This document shows, in pieces, positions 7,976 to 17,075 of a stretch of DNA of 64,000 nt. The stretch covers positions 1 to 64,000 of the forward strand of contig SVGN01000005.1 in the NCBI GenBank assembly GCA_015056315.1, given 5' to 3'. The position numbers and the translations under genes were made by a program. The notes beneath the pieces were generated by a model that did no database searches, was not told the DNA's origin, and saw only the letters and a list, made by a program, of their open reading frames with translations. Origin of the DNA: Clostridiales bacterium (GTDB taxonomy: Bacteria; Bacillota; Clostridia; Christensenellales; Aristaeellaceae). Each line of letters opens with the position of its first letter. The stretch's first letter is position 1.

Positions 7976-8941
7976 TCAGTACAGCTCCGGCAGCTTATCC
8001 TTGGTAACGGCCCAGGGGTGATCGTACATGGCCCGGAGGGCTGCGTTATCGGTGAATTCCTCGCCGGTGCAGAAGGCCCCGCACCAGGTCATGTAGCTTA
8101 CCCAGCGGGAGCGTTCCTCCGCCAGCGCAGCCGCCGAGGGGATGGTGCCGGTCTCGCCGATCAGGGTCAGCTTGGGCTGCTGAGTGATGCGGCGCAGCTC
8201 CTCCAGCTTTTGGGTCTGGGCGTTGTGGTCGTGGGCCGGGGGATACATATCCCGGGAGATGATATCCACCACGTCATCGCCGGGGTAGCAGGCGGGCACG
8301 GGGGAGTTCCATACCCAGATCAGGTTGTTGAGGCCGTGCAGGCGGGTGTAGCGGTCAAACATGAGCCGCCACAGGCCCTTCAGGGTCTCCGGGCCCTTTG
8401 CGCCCCACCAGAACCAGTCGCCGTCGCCCTCGTGGAAGGGCCGCCACAGAATGGGCACGCCTGCATCCCGGAAGGGGCGCAGCAGCGCTGCCATCATATC
8501 CATGTCCGAAAGCAGGGCTTTGTTCTCCGGAGTGCCCTCCACCAGTGCCAGAGAAGCATCGAAGGTGGTCTCCTTGGTGTAGAAGGCCTTGCCCCGGCCG
8601 CCCAGCGGCGAGAACCAGTGCCAGGTAAGGGTGACCACGCCCTTCTTGGCAGCCCACTCCCAGGCCTGCTTCAGGGTGCCGTAGTTGCCCTCCACCTCCT
8701 CCATGCACTCCTCATCGGTATCCAGATAATTGATGTTGGGGGAGTAGGAGAGCAGCTCGAAGCCCAGCAGCGCAGGCTGCTTGCCGGTGATCTTCTCAAT
8801 GTGGTGCAGCTCCTCCAAACCACGGGTCTTGGTGTGCTGCCCGGTAAGGATGCCGTTGCCGGTCAGGTCGGCAAGGTATTCCAGCATGCGGTGTACGCAG
8901 GGCTGGGCGTTGGGGGCGCAGGGGGCGGTAATGGGGCGCAT
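7976..8941 (-). CDS. GH26 beta-mannanase-like glycoside hydrolase, no signal peptide
   Basis: GNGILTGQHTKT, TWHWFSPLGG, PILWRPFHEGDGDWFWWGAKGPE, LIGETGTIPS. Confidence 0.88.
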   Translation of the reverse strand: MRPITAPCAPNAQPCVHRMLEYLADLTGNGILTGQHTKTRGLEELHHIEKITGKQPALLGFELLSYSPNINYLDTDEECMEEVEGNYGTLKQAWEWAAKKGVVTLTWHWFSPLGGRGKAFYTKETTFDASLALVEGTPENKALLSDMDMMAALLRPFRDAGVPILWRPFHEGDGDWFWWGAKGPETLKGLWRLMFDRYTRLHGLNNLIWVWNSPVPACYPGDDVVDIISRDMYPPAHDHNAQTQKLEELRRITQQPKLTLIGETGTIPSAAALAEERSRWVSYMTWCGAFCTGEEFTDNAALRAMYDHPWAVTKDKLPELY

Positions 8942-8944
8942 GGC

Positions 8945-11476
8945 TCAATTCTCCTTTCCCATCCAGTGCAGCTGGGGGGTATAGTCGGCGGCGGCTCCGG
9001 TCACGATCACGGTACGGCTCTCGCCGGGCCACAGCTCAAAGTCGTTGTCGTTGCAGCGGGCGCTGCCCGGCTCGGCCAGGTGCGCCATCCAGATGAAGCG
9101 GTCGGCGGTCAGGGTCACTTCGCAGCGGCCATCCTGCAGATCGGTGCAGGCGATCTCCACCTTGGCATCCTCGGCGATCATCTCGGCAAAGGGCGCAAAG
9201 AAGTAGCGGGTCTCGTTGATCACCTTACCGCCAGCCAGCAGACGGGCACGGAAGACCGTCTTTGCCGGGTCGAAGCCGATGCCCTCCAGCGCCACATCGC
9301 ACAGGTGAGCGGAGCCGTTGCGGGGCAGCTGCACCGCTTGGGTGCCGGTCTTCAGCACATCGCCGCGGGTGGTCATCAGCACCCACTCCAGCTGGGCGGC
9401 CTCGTCGGCCAGGGTATCGTTCATACCCCAGATCTCCAGCTTGCCGGGCTCCTTCTGCCAGTGCTCCCGCCAGGTGAAGCGGCCCTCGTCGTTGTGCACG
9501 TCCCAACCGCGGATGCACAGCGCCAGAGGTGCCATGGCCTGCTTGAGGGCGTAGTAGACGGGCTTGCAGCGCAGGGCATAGTCCACCAGAGACCAGTTGT
9601 GCACGCCGTAGCTGTCGGAGAGGGTCCAGAACAGGAGGCCGGAGCAGGTGAACTTCTGCCGCCGGAATTCCTCGTAGATGTGCCGGGTGATCTCCGACTG
9701 GATGGCCTGGCTGCGCAGGATGTACTGCTGGGGCGAATGCTCGCTGTCGCCAAAATACAGGCGCTTCATGCGGTCCAGCAGGGTATGGTCCTGGCAGGAG
9801 TTGGTGTGGTGCAGCCATACCGGGTCATCCGGGTGCATATGCTCGGCAGGGATGCAGCTCAGCGCCGTTTCCATGGGCATGGCGCCCATCAGGCCGAACT
9901 CGCTGAGGAACTTGACGCCGAACTCGGTGAAGCGCCACAGATCCAGGTAGTGGGGGTGGCTGTCCACATGGGTCAGGATCCAGATGTGCTGGTCGCCGTG
10001 GCGGCAATCGGCCTGCTTTTCGCCGCCGAAGGGGCTGCTCTGGCGGTAGACCAGCGTGGGACACATCTCCTCCACCAGCCCGGGCAGCAGCTTTTCGTAA
10101 ATGGTGCCGCCGTACCAGGGCAGATCCGGGTTCCAGGCCTTCTGGGAGCCGTACATCTCCTGGATCTCGTTATTGCCGGACCAGCCGATCAGGCTGGCGT
10201 GGCGGCGCAGGCGGCGGATGCCCTTGCGGGCTTCCTCGGTAACGTTTGCCATAAAGCCCGGGTCGTGATCCGGGTGGTAGCCGCAGGCGTAGAGGAAGTC
10301 GTGCCAGACCATGATGCCGCTCTCGTCGCAGGCCTCCATCAGCGTTTCGGAGGCATATACGCCGCCGCCCCAGACACGTAGCATGTTCATGTACTCATCC
10401 TTGGCAATGGCAATGAGCGCCCGCTCCTTTTCGGGGGTGATGCGGCCGGGCAGGCAATCGCAGGGCACATGGTTGGCACCCTTGCAGAACACCTTCTCGC
10501 CGTTGAGCACAAAGGTGAAGCCGGTCTCGTCGTTGGGCAGCTCCGGCTCAATGAGCGCGATGGTGCGCAGGCCCAGCTTCTGCACGTTTTGATCCAGCAC
10601 CGTGCCCTGTGCATCCTCGGCGGCGGCGGTAACGGTGTAGAGGTAGGCCTCGCCCATGCCGTTGCACCACCACAGATGGGCCTCAGGCACGGTCAGCTCG
10701 GCATCCTGCACCCCGGCAGCCAGGGGCATGCGCTTTTCCGCCACCACAGTGCCGCTCTTGTCGGCGATGGTCAGGTGCAGGGTGCAGCCTGCCTTGTCGG
10801 CAATGCTTTCGGTGGTGATCAGCACCCGGCAGGGCTTGCCCTCCTCGGGGGTCTCCCCGTGGCGGGCATACAGGTCGGTGATGGCGGCATCGTGTACGGC
10901 GGTCAGGTGCACATCCCGCCAGATGCCGCAGGTGGCCAGCCAGATGGTCCAGTCCCAGCCGTATACGTACTGGGGCTTGCGCATCCAGCTGCGCCAGGGC
11001 TGGTCGTTGTTCCACATCATATCCATGCGCTCCAGCTCATGGGTCTGGGCCTCTTTGAGACCCTGATCGATGCGCACCAGCAGGGTGTTCTCCCCGGCAC
11101 GGAGCAGGTCGGCGGCATCCCAGGCGATCTCTACAAAGGCATTGTTGTGGCTGCCCAGCAGCTGGCCGTTCAGGTATACATCGGCAGTGGTATCCAGCCC
11201 CTCAAAGGTAAGGAGCATGCGGGGCGCAAGCTGCGCTTCGGTAAGGGTAAAGCGGCGCTCGCACCAGAACTCCTTCTCTTCCACCCAGCGGCAATCCAGG
11301 CTGTTGAGCCCTTCCAGCGGCTCCTTGATGAGTCCGGCCTCGATCAGCGGGGTGTGTACATCGCCGGGCACGGTGTAGGGCAGTGCGGGCAGCAGAGCGG
11401 CGCTCATGGGCGTGCCTTCGCCGATATCGCACCAATGCATGTTCCAGAGGCCGTTCAGGGAAATGGTGTTCTTCAT
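8945..11476 (-). CDS. GH2 beta-mannosidase-like protein
   Basis: MKNTISLNGLWNMHWCDIGEG; CKGANHVPCDCLPGRI; MLRVWGGGVYASETLMEACDESGIMVWHDFLYAC; WSGNNEI. Confidence 0.92.
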   Translation of the reverse strand: MKNTISLNGLWNMHWCDIGEGTPMSAALLPALPYTVPGDVHTPLIEAGLIKEPLEGLNSLDCRWVEEKEFWCERRFTLTEAQLAPRMLLTFEGLDTTADVYLNGQLLGSHNNAFVEIAWDAADLLRAGENTLLVRIDQGLKEAQTHELERMDMMWNNDQPWRSWMRKPQYVYGWDWTIWLATCGIWRDVHLTAVHDAAITDLYARHGETPEEGKPCRVLITTESIADKAGCTLHLTIADKSGTVVAEKRMPLAAGVQDAELTVPEAHLWWCNGMGEAYLYTVTAAAEDAQGTVLDQNVQKLGLRTIALIEPELPNDETGFTFVLNGEKVFCKGANHVPCDCLPGRITPEKERALIAIAKDEYMNMLRVWGGGVYASETLMEACDESGIMVWHDFLYACGYHPDHDPGFMANVTEEARKGIRRLRRHASLIGWSGNNEIQEMYGSQKAWNPDLPWYGGTIYEKLLPGLVEEMCPTLVYRQSSPFGGEKQADCRHGDQHIWILTHVDSHPHYLDLWRFTEFGVKFLSEFGLMGAMPMETALSCIPAEHMHPDDPVWLHHTNSCQDHTLLDRMKRLYFGDSEHSPQQYILRSQAIQSEITRHIYEEFRRQKFTCSGLLFWTLSDSYGVHNWSLVDYALRCKPVYYALKQAMAPLALCIRGWDVHNDEGRFTWREHWQKEPGKLEIWGMNDTLADEAAQLEWVLMTTRGDVLKTGTQAVQLPRNGSAHLCDVALEGIGFDPAKTVFRARLLAGGKVINETRYFFAPFAEMIAEDAKVEIACTDLQDGRCEVTLTADRFIWMAHLAEPGSARCNDNDFELWPGESRTVIVTGAAADYTPQLHWMGKEN

Positions 11477-11706
11477 AGGTCGATCCCTCTCTTTGGTGGT
11501 CGGGCGGCGCAGGGGCTGCCCGGTGGTTTTGCGTACTGCAGAGGCGCGGCAGGTGTGGACAGCGGAAAAAAGGATCCTTTCGCCCCGCTCTTTGCATGCT
11601 TTGTCTCTGGCAAAGATTATAAGCCAAACCGGGAGGCTTGTCTATGCCTCCATTGCCCGTTGCTGCGAAAAACTCTGCCCGAACAGAAGAAACGCATCGA
11701 AACAGA

Positions 11707-11735
11707 TTGCACCACAGCAAAAAAACGAGTATAAT
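11707..11735 (+). promoter_or_regulatory. sigma-A type promoter for the 11793-21480 cluster
   Basis: TTGCAC - 17 nt - TATAAT. Confidence 0.65.
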
Positions 11736-11792
11736 GAAACATACACTTCTTGATACGTGTAAACAAGCGAATACAAAGGGAGGTCGTCTTTT

Positions 11793-12728
11793 TTGACAGA
11801 GCAGAGATTGGATATACAGAGCATATTCATGCAGGAGACTCAGGAGAACGGCTGGAAGGAGCTTTCCGGTACGGAGGAGCAGCTGACCGGCGCTGCCGAT
11901 GCACTGGAGAACACCCGCAAGGTGGTAGCCAGCCGCTGTTATGGCGACCAGACCCGGATCGATGCTTCCAACGCCATGTTCCAGCAGGCCCGAGCCGGTG
12001 TGGATACTGCCCGCCGGACGCTTTTTGCCGCCAAGCTGGCCCAGCCCAAGGCCCCGGGGCAGCAGAGCCCCTGGCTCACGGCGGCGCTGCTGGCGGGCAC
12101 GGTGGTGTTCAGCATTTTTGCGGTGTCTGTAAAGCTGGGCTTCCTCAAATCGTTCATGGCGGTGGTGGCAGCCATTCTGGCAGGCGCAGCGCTGGTGATG
12201 GAGGTACTGCGCCTCTGGAGCACCGTAGACCTGCCCGGTATGCTGAAAAAGCTGGTTTCTTTTGTGCCTGCCAAAAAGCTGCGCAAATGGCTGGAAAAGA
12301 GCCTTGAGAACCGTCAAAAGAAGGCTGCCGAGCCCAAAGCGGAGCAGCCCGCCCCGGAGGTGGTGCTGGATGCGCCCCTGCTGGAGGAGTGCCTGCAGAG
12401 CCAGCTGGCCCTGATCGAGCAGAACCTGCCCACCTTCACCGAGCAGCCCCAGACCGTGGTGCACCCCGGCGGCGATGAGCTGTGGCCGCTGGTGCGTACC
12501 ATGCTGCAGAGCCGCTACACCGCCGGTGCGGCCTTCCCCGAGCGGGTGGAGGATGAACTGGAGAACTTCCTTACCGGCAACGGCATCACTTTGGTGGAGT
12601 ACAGCCCGGAAAACGCCCATCTCTTTACCACCCAGCAGATGGATGAGACCTTCACCATCTTCCCGGCCCTCATCAAGGACGGCAAGGTGCTGGAGCGTGG
12701 CCGCGCCGCTGTGGCAAAGGAGGGCTGA
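11793..12728 (+). CDS. Uncharacterised protein: coiled N-terminus, two TM helices, possible GrpE-like C-terminus; TTG start
   Basis: PWLTAALLAGTVVFSIFAVSVKLGFLKSFMAVVAAILAGAALVMEVL; C-terminal FTIFPALIKDGKVLERGRAAV; 2 nt before the Hsp70-like gene. Confidence 0.75.
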   Translation: MTEQRLDIQSIFMQETQENGWKELSGTEEQLTGAADALENTRKVVASRCYGDQTRIDASNAMFQQARAGVDTARRTLFAAKLAQPKAPGQQSPWLTAALLAGTVVFSIFAVSVKLGFLKSFMAVVAAILAGAALVMEVLRLWSTVDLPGMLKKLVSFVPAKKLRKWLEKSLENRQKKAAEPKAEQPAPEVVLDAPLLEECLQSQLALIEQNLPTFTEQPQTVVHPGGDELWPLVRTMLQSRYTAGAAFPERVEDELENFLTGNGITLVEYSPENAHLFTTQQMDETFTIFPALIKDGKVLERGRAAVAKEG

Positions 12729-12730
12729 GT

Positions 12731-14461
12731 ATGGCGGATTTCTATCTTGGCATCGATATCGGCGATGGTGAGACCTCTGTCGCCGTGCTTACCGAGCATG
12801 CGGTAGCCCCCCTCACGGTGGATCTGGGCTGCCTGCACTACTCCATCCTCAGCGCCGTGGGCACTGCCCCGGACGGCTCCTTCGTCATCGGCGAGGATGT
12901 GCTCCTGAAGACCGATGTAAAGGATCGCAGCGTGCGTTTCAAGAGCAAGTTCCTCAAGGGCACCGCCAACGAGGATATCGTCCGCTTTGCCAAGGGGCTG
13001 GCGGAGGCCATCCGGCAGTATTCGGGGCTGGTGGCGGAGGGCAATACCCTGTACTATGCCGTGGGCTGCCCCACCGGCGCAGGCTGGACAGATCCCGTAC
13101 GCCATGCCTATGCCGACCTGATCCGCATGGCGCTGCCGGTGCCGGAGATGCCGGTGGGCGAATCCCGCGCCGCATTCCTCTACACCAACTATTCCGGCAG
13201 CCTGGGTGTTTCGCCCGAGCTGCTGGAGGGCAGCGTGCTGGTGGTGGATATGGGCTCCTCCACCACCGATCTGGCTTATGTGGTCGGCGGCCGGGACGAG
13301 ACCCGCACCATGGCGGAGTTCGGCGCAGCCTTTCTGGGCGGCGGGCTGATCGACCATGCCATTTTGGAGCATTGTGTGGCCCTGCACCCCCAGGCGGAGG
13401 AGATCCGGCAGCTGTTTGAGCGGGAGCCCAGTGTGCGCACCGCCTGCGAGATCGATGCCCGCCGCCTGAAGGAGGGCTACTTTACCGCCCTCAGGGAGCA
13501 CAAGCCCTTTACCGGCAAGACCTGGGAGGATCTCTACTGCGGCCGCACAGCCGCCTCCCACACCAGCCTCAAGCTCTTTGTTACCGACGAGATGATGCAG
13601 GAGATCCTGAACCGGCCCCTGCCGGACAGCGGCCTTTCCTATCTGGATACCTTTGCCCGACAGCTGGAGACCGCCGTGGAAAAAACCAAAGCTGCGCCCC
13701 CGCAGCTGATCATCCTTACCGGCGGTGCCAGCCGCATGGGCTTTGTGGGGGAGATGGCAGCCAAATACTTCCCCCATGCTACCATCGGCGCATGCCCGGA
13801 GCCGGAGTTCTCCATCGCCAAGGGGCTTGCCTTTGCCTGCCGGGTGGATCACCGTATGAAGCGCTTCCTCAGCGATGTGAACGGCATCATGGAGACCGGT
13901 GAATTCGACCGGGAGCTGGATCAGGCTCTGCCGGGGCTGGTGGAGCGGCTGTGCAGCGCCATCGTGCCCCATTATGTGCAGAAGCTCTTCCTGCCCATGG
14001 CCAAGACCACCGAAGCGGGCGAACCCCTCCGGCAGGCACTGGAGAAGGCCACCCCCGACTTCTTTGCCTCCGAGGATGTGCGCAGGCTGATCGATCATCA
14101 GCTGACCGATTGGATGAAGAGCGCCATGCCCAACCTGAAGGATCGCATCAGCCGGGTCTGCCGCAGCTACAGCGTGGATCAATCCGCCATTCCCGTGCCC
14201 CGGGCAGAGAATGTGCAGCTGCGCATGCCGGAGGTGCCCATCCATTTTGTTATCAATGTGCTGCTCACCATACCCGGTGTGGGCAGCCTGGTGGCGGGCG
14301 TGATGCGCAAGCACTACATCGCCAGTGCGGAAAAGCGTCTCCGGGAGGATATGCTCAGCCGCAGCGGCACCTTCTATATGGATTTCCGCACCGCCCTCAA
14401 AAAGTGCATCAAAGCCGAGGTGGATGAGCGGGCCCGCAGGGTACAGATCCCCATCATGTAA
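12731..14461 (+). CDS. Hsp70-like (actin-fold) ATPase with non-canonical C-terminus
   Basis: FYLGIDIGDGETSVAVL (phosphate-1), VLVVDMGSSTTDLAYV (phosphate-2), LIILTGGASRMGFV (adenosine motif). Confidence 0.85.
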   Translation: MADFYLGIDIGDGETSVAVLTEHAVAPLTVDLGCLHYSILSAVGTAPDGSFVIGEDVLLKTDVKDRSVRFKSKFLKGTANEDIVRFAKGLAEAIRQYSGLVAEGNTLYYAVGCPTGAGWTDPVRHAYADLIRMALPVPEMPVGESRAAFLYTNYSGSLGVSPELLEGSVLVVDMGSSTTDLAYVVGGRDETRTMAEFGAAFLGGGLIDHAILEHCVALHPQAEEIRQLFEREPSVRTACEIDARRLKEGYFTALREHKPFTGKTWEDLYCGRTAASHTSLKLFVTDEMMQEILNRPLPDSGLSYLDTFARQLETAVEKTKAAPPQLIILTGGASRMGFVGEMAAKYFPHATIGACPEPEFSIAKGLAFACRVDHRMKRFLSDVNGIMETGEFDRELDQALPGLVERLCSAIVPHYVQKLFLPMAKTTEAGEPLRQALEKATPDFFASEDVRRLIDHQLTDWMKSAMPNLKDRISRVCRSYSVDQSAIPVPRAENVQLRMPEVPIHFVINVLLTIPGVGSLVAGVMRKHYIASAEKRLREDMLSRSGTFYMDFRTALKKCIKAEVDERARRVQIPIM

Positions 14462-14480
14462 GCAAAAGGAGGATGGCTGT

Positions 14481-15410
14481 ATGGAATACATGGATCCTAC
14501 CGGCAAGCTCCGGCAGACCCCCTACCAGGTGATCGGCTTTGCCGATTATGTGAAGAACCGCCTCGCCGAGCTGCGAAGCCCCATCGCGCCCCCGCCCTAT
14601 GCCATGCCCGCCGAAAAGGAGCAGCTGGCGGCGGTGAGCGAGTATGTGAGCCAAAACCCCTACCAGTTTTTCGAGACCTATAACGACCACGTAAACAAAA
14701 CACTGACCACCGGCAAGACCAGCATGATCACCCGCATGTCGGATCCGCTCCTGTATACCTGCATGGAGGATTGCTGTGCGGCGCTGGGCTTTGGCAGTCT
14801 GGCCGGGTACACCTACGAGCCGGAGGAGGCCGGGCTGGTGTACAACGCCTATGCCACCGGGCATATGGATATGACCTGGGTCATGGTCAGCAATGCATAC
14901 CGCAAGCAGAACCTGCTCACCGATCTGGAGCTCACCTTCCTTTTGGGGCACGAGCTGGGGCATGTGGCCGGGCTGCATACCTCTGCCCGCAGCATTCTGA
15001 AGCTGAAGCCGGAAAGCATCCGCAGCCAGGAGCACACCGCCGACCGGGCAGGCCTGCTGGCCACGGTGTGGCGCATCGCAAGACTGGAGGCGGGCCTTTC
15101 GCCCACAGAGATGTACCACAAGGCGCTGGAGGCCGGTAAGAGCCTCCGGCATAAGCAGCACATCCTCAACAATGTGGCAAGCGCCGGGCCCTGGACCCGC
15201 CAAAGCCTGGAAGAGAAGCTGGCGGAGCCTAAGTATGCCATCCCGGAGAAAAAAGCGGGCCGCAAGGATACCCATCCCTCTGCATGGGAGCGCATCCGTG
15301 CGCTGGAGGAGTATGTACGCCTGACGGAGTTTGCCGAGTGCATCCACACCCTGTGGGGCAGCGCACATCCGGCAGCCCTCCGGCTGGGAGAGGAGGCTGC
15401 CCATGTTTGA
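14481..15410 (+). CDS. M48-like zinc metalloprotease
   Basis: LTFLLGHELGHVAGLHTSARS (HExxH) and downstream SQEHTADRAGLLA with candidate third ligand; AAAGGAGG before ATG. Confidence 0.8.
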   Translation: MEYMDPTGKLRQTPYQVIGFADYVKNRLAELRSPIAPPPYAMPAEKEQLAAVSEYVSQNPYQFFETYNDHVNKTLTTGKTSMITRMSDPLLYTCMEDCCAALGFGSLAGYTYEPEEAGLVYNAYATGHMDMTWVMVSNAYRKQNLLTDLELTFLLGHELGHVAGLHTSARSILKLKPESIRSQEHTADRAGLLATVWRIARLEAGLSPTEMYHKALEAGKSLRHKQHILNNVASAGPWTRQSLEEKLAEPKYAIPEKKAGRKDTHPSAWERIRALEEYVRLTEFAECIHTLWGSAHPAALRLGEEAAHV

Positions 15411-17058
15411 CCGCCTGTTTGAGATCCTGAAGCGCAGCCCGGTGGATATGAGCAGCATCACCAACGCTGCCGGTGCTGCCGGGGAAAAGCAGCTGCTCAT
15501 CGCCGGAGATGGGAAGGCCTCCGTGCTTTCTCTGCTGGGGGATGTGGGCGCAGGCTGCCCGGAGCTGACCGCCGTGCAGCAGCCCTGTGTGGTGGAGGTG
15601 AGCCACGGCAGCGAGGAAAGCCTCCTGCTCATCGGCGAAGGCGGCAGCATGCGCTGCAGCGGCCTGAGCGATCTGGGCACCAGACTCTCCTGGCCCGAAA
15701 ACCGCGGCGCTACCGCAGTGCTGACCCTGCCCCACGATCTTTTTGGTTTTGATAAGCTGGTGTTTGCCACCCTGGACGGCGACCGCTTCGCCGAGCAGCT
15801 TTCCGCCCGGGCTCCGGCAGCCAGAGGCGCGGTCATCGTGCTCAACGCCTATGAGGCCCCCCAGAAGGCCGTGTACGACTATGCCAAATGGCTGGCGGAG
15901 GCCTGCGGGCTGAGCGGCGCTGCGGCAGTGGTGGTGCAGGGCAAAGATCCGGCTGCCCAGAGCGCTTCTGCCATGATGTGCGCCCTGCAGATGGGCGTGG
16001 CCGAGCTGCCGGTATTCACCAACGATCCGGAGCAGCCCGCTGCCGGTACCCTGGCCCGGGTGCTGGAGAGCCTGCCCGTTGCGGCAGGTGCGGATGAGCA
16101 AGCGCTGGAGCGGGCTATGGCCCAGCGGGCCTGCAAGCTGCTGGAGGAGGAAAAGCAGCGGCTCGCGGCACTGGCGGCAGCACCTGCCCCCCGCCGCAGA
16201 AAGCTGGCGGAGTGCTTCGAGGCGGAGATCCCCGTGGCCCGGATGCTCATCGGGCAATTGTTCACCGAAGAACTGAGCAACCAGCTCTACAGCGAGATGC
16301 GGGATTTTGGCATCTTTTTGCAGCAGAACATCACCGACCTGCTGGTAAGCGGTGTGGCAGAGCTGGAGGCTGCAAAGGCCGAGATGCCGGAGATCCGCCC
16401 CAAGGATGCCCTGCGCGCCTTTACCCAGAGCTATCTGGATGAGCTGCTTTTCGGCTTCTCCCGGCAGCTGGTGAGCAGCCTGTCCGAAAACATACTGCTG
16501 CCCAAAGCCCGGGAGATCTACGCCCGTATGTTCGAGTGGGCCTGGATCGATGTGACCGGTACCGAAGCCGCCGCCATGGCGCAGCTGCAGACCCAGGAGC
16601 TGCACACCACGGTGGATAAGCTTCAGCAGCGGGGCAACAGCATTCTGTCTACGCTGCTCACGTATGCCATCCTTTTCCTGTGCCCGGAGCTGAGCCGCAG
16701 CAACCGCGTGATCAGCGCCATCCATGTGGTGGTGGAGATGGTGGTGAGCAGTGTACGTGAAAGCCTTACCCCGGCTTCGTCCATTGCCAGGAGCAAGGGC
16801 AAGCAGCTGGAGGAGGTGCTGGGCGGCATCATTGCCCAGTACCAGACCATGGTCATCGATACCATGATCCCCCAATTGAGAGATAGCCTGCTGGGCTGGT
16901 TCGACGACCAGTGCAGCCTTACCCTCCGGGAGCTTGCCCGCTGCGACGGGGAGCAGGAGGAGCGCATCCGGAGCCACCGGCAGAGCGCAGAAGAAAACCG
17001 TACCGCCATTGCCTTGATCGATGGGCTGCTCGGCGAGCTGGCCCCCTGGCAGGCATAG
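15403..17058 (+). CDS. Putative dynamin-like pseudo-GTPase, uncharacterised
   Basis: Overlaps the previous gene by 8 nt; LLIAGDGKASVLSLLG sits where a P-loop would; helix-rich C-terminal half; next to two true dynamin-like GTPases. Confidence 0.6.
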   Translation: MFDRLFEILKRSPVDMSSITNAAGAAGEKQLLIAGDGKASVLSLLGDVGAGCPELTAVQQPCVVEVSHGSEESLLLIGEGGSMRCSGLSDLGTRLSWPENRGATAVLTLPHDLFGFDKLVFATLDGDRFAEQLSARAPAARGAVIVLNAYEAPQKAVYDYAKWLAEACGLSGAAAVVVQGKDPAAQSASAMMCALQMGVAELPVFTNDPEQPAAGTLARVLESLPVAAGADEQALERAMAQRACKLLEEEKQRLAALAAAPAPRRRKLAECFEAEIPVARMLIGQLFTEELSNQLYSEMRDFGIFLQQNITDLLVSGVAELEAAKAEMPEIRPKDALRAFTQSYLDELLFGFSRQLVSSLSENILLPKAREIYARMFEWAWIDVTGTEAAAMAQLQTQELHTTVDKLQQRGNSILSTLLTYAILFLCPELSRSNRVISAIHVVVEMVVSSVRESLTPASSIARSKGKQLEEVLGGIIAQYQTMVIDTMIPQLRDSLLGWFDDQCSLTLRELARCDGEQEERIRSHRQSAEENRTAIALIDGLLGELAPWQA

Positions 17059-17075
17059 GGGAGGGAGTGTAAGCC

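Noticed and set aside
7883-10381. 832-aa plus-strand ORF antisense to the GH26/GH2 genes
   Set aside because: Low-complexity His/Gly/Leu/Val-rich antisense translation of GC-rich coding DNA; the opposite strand has clear enzyme motifs
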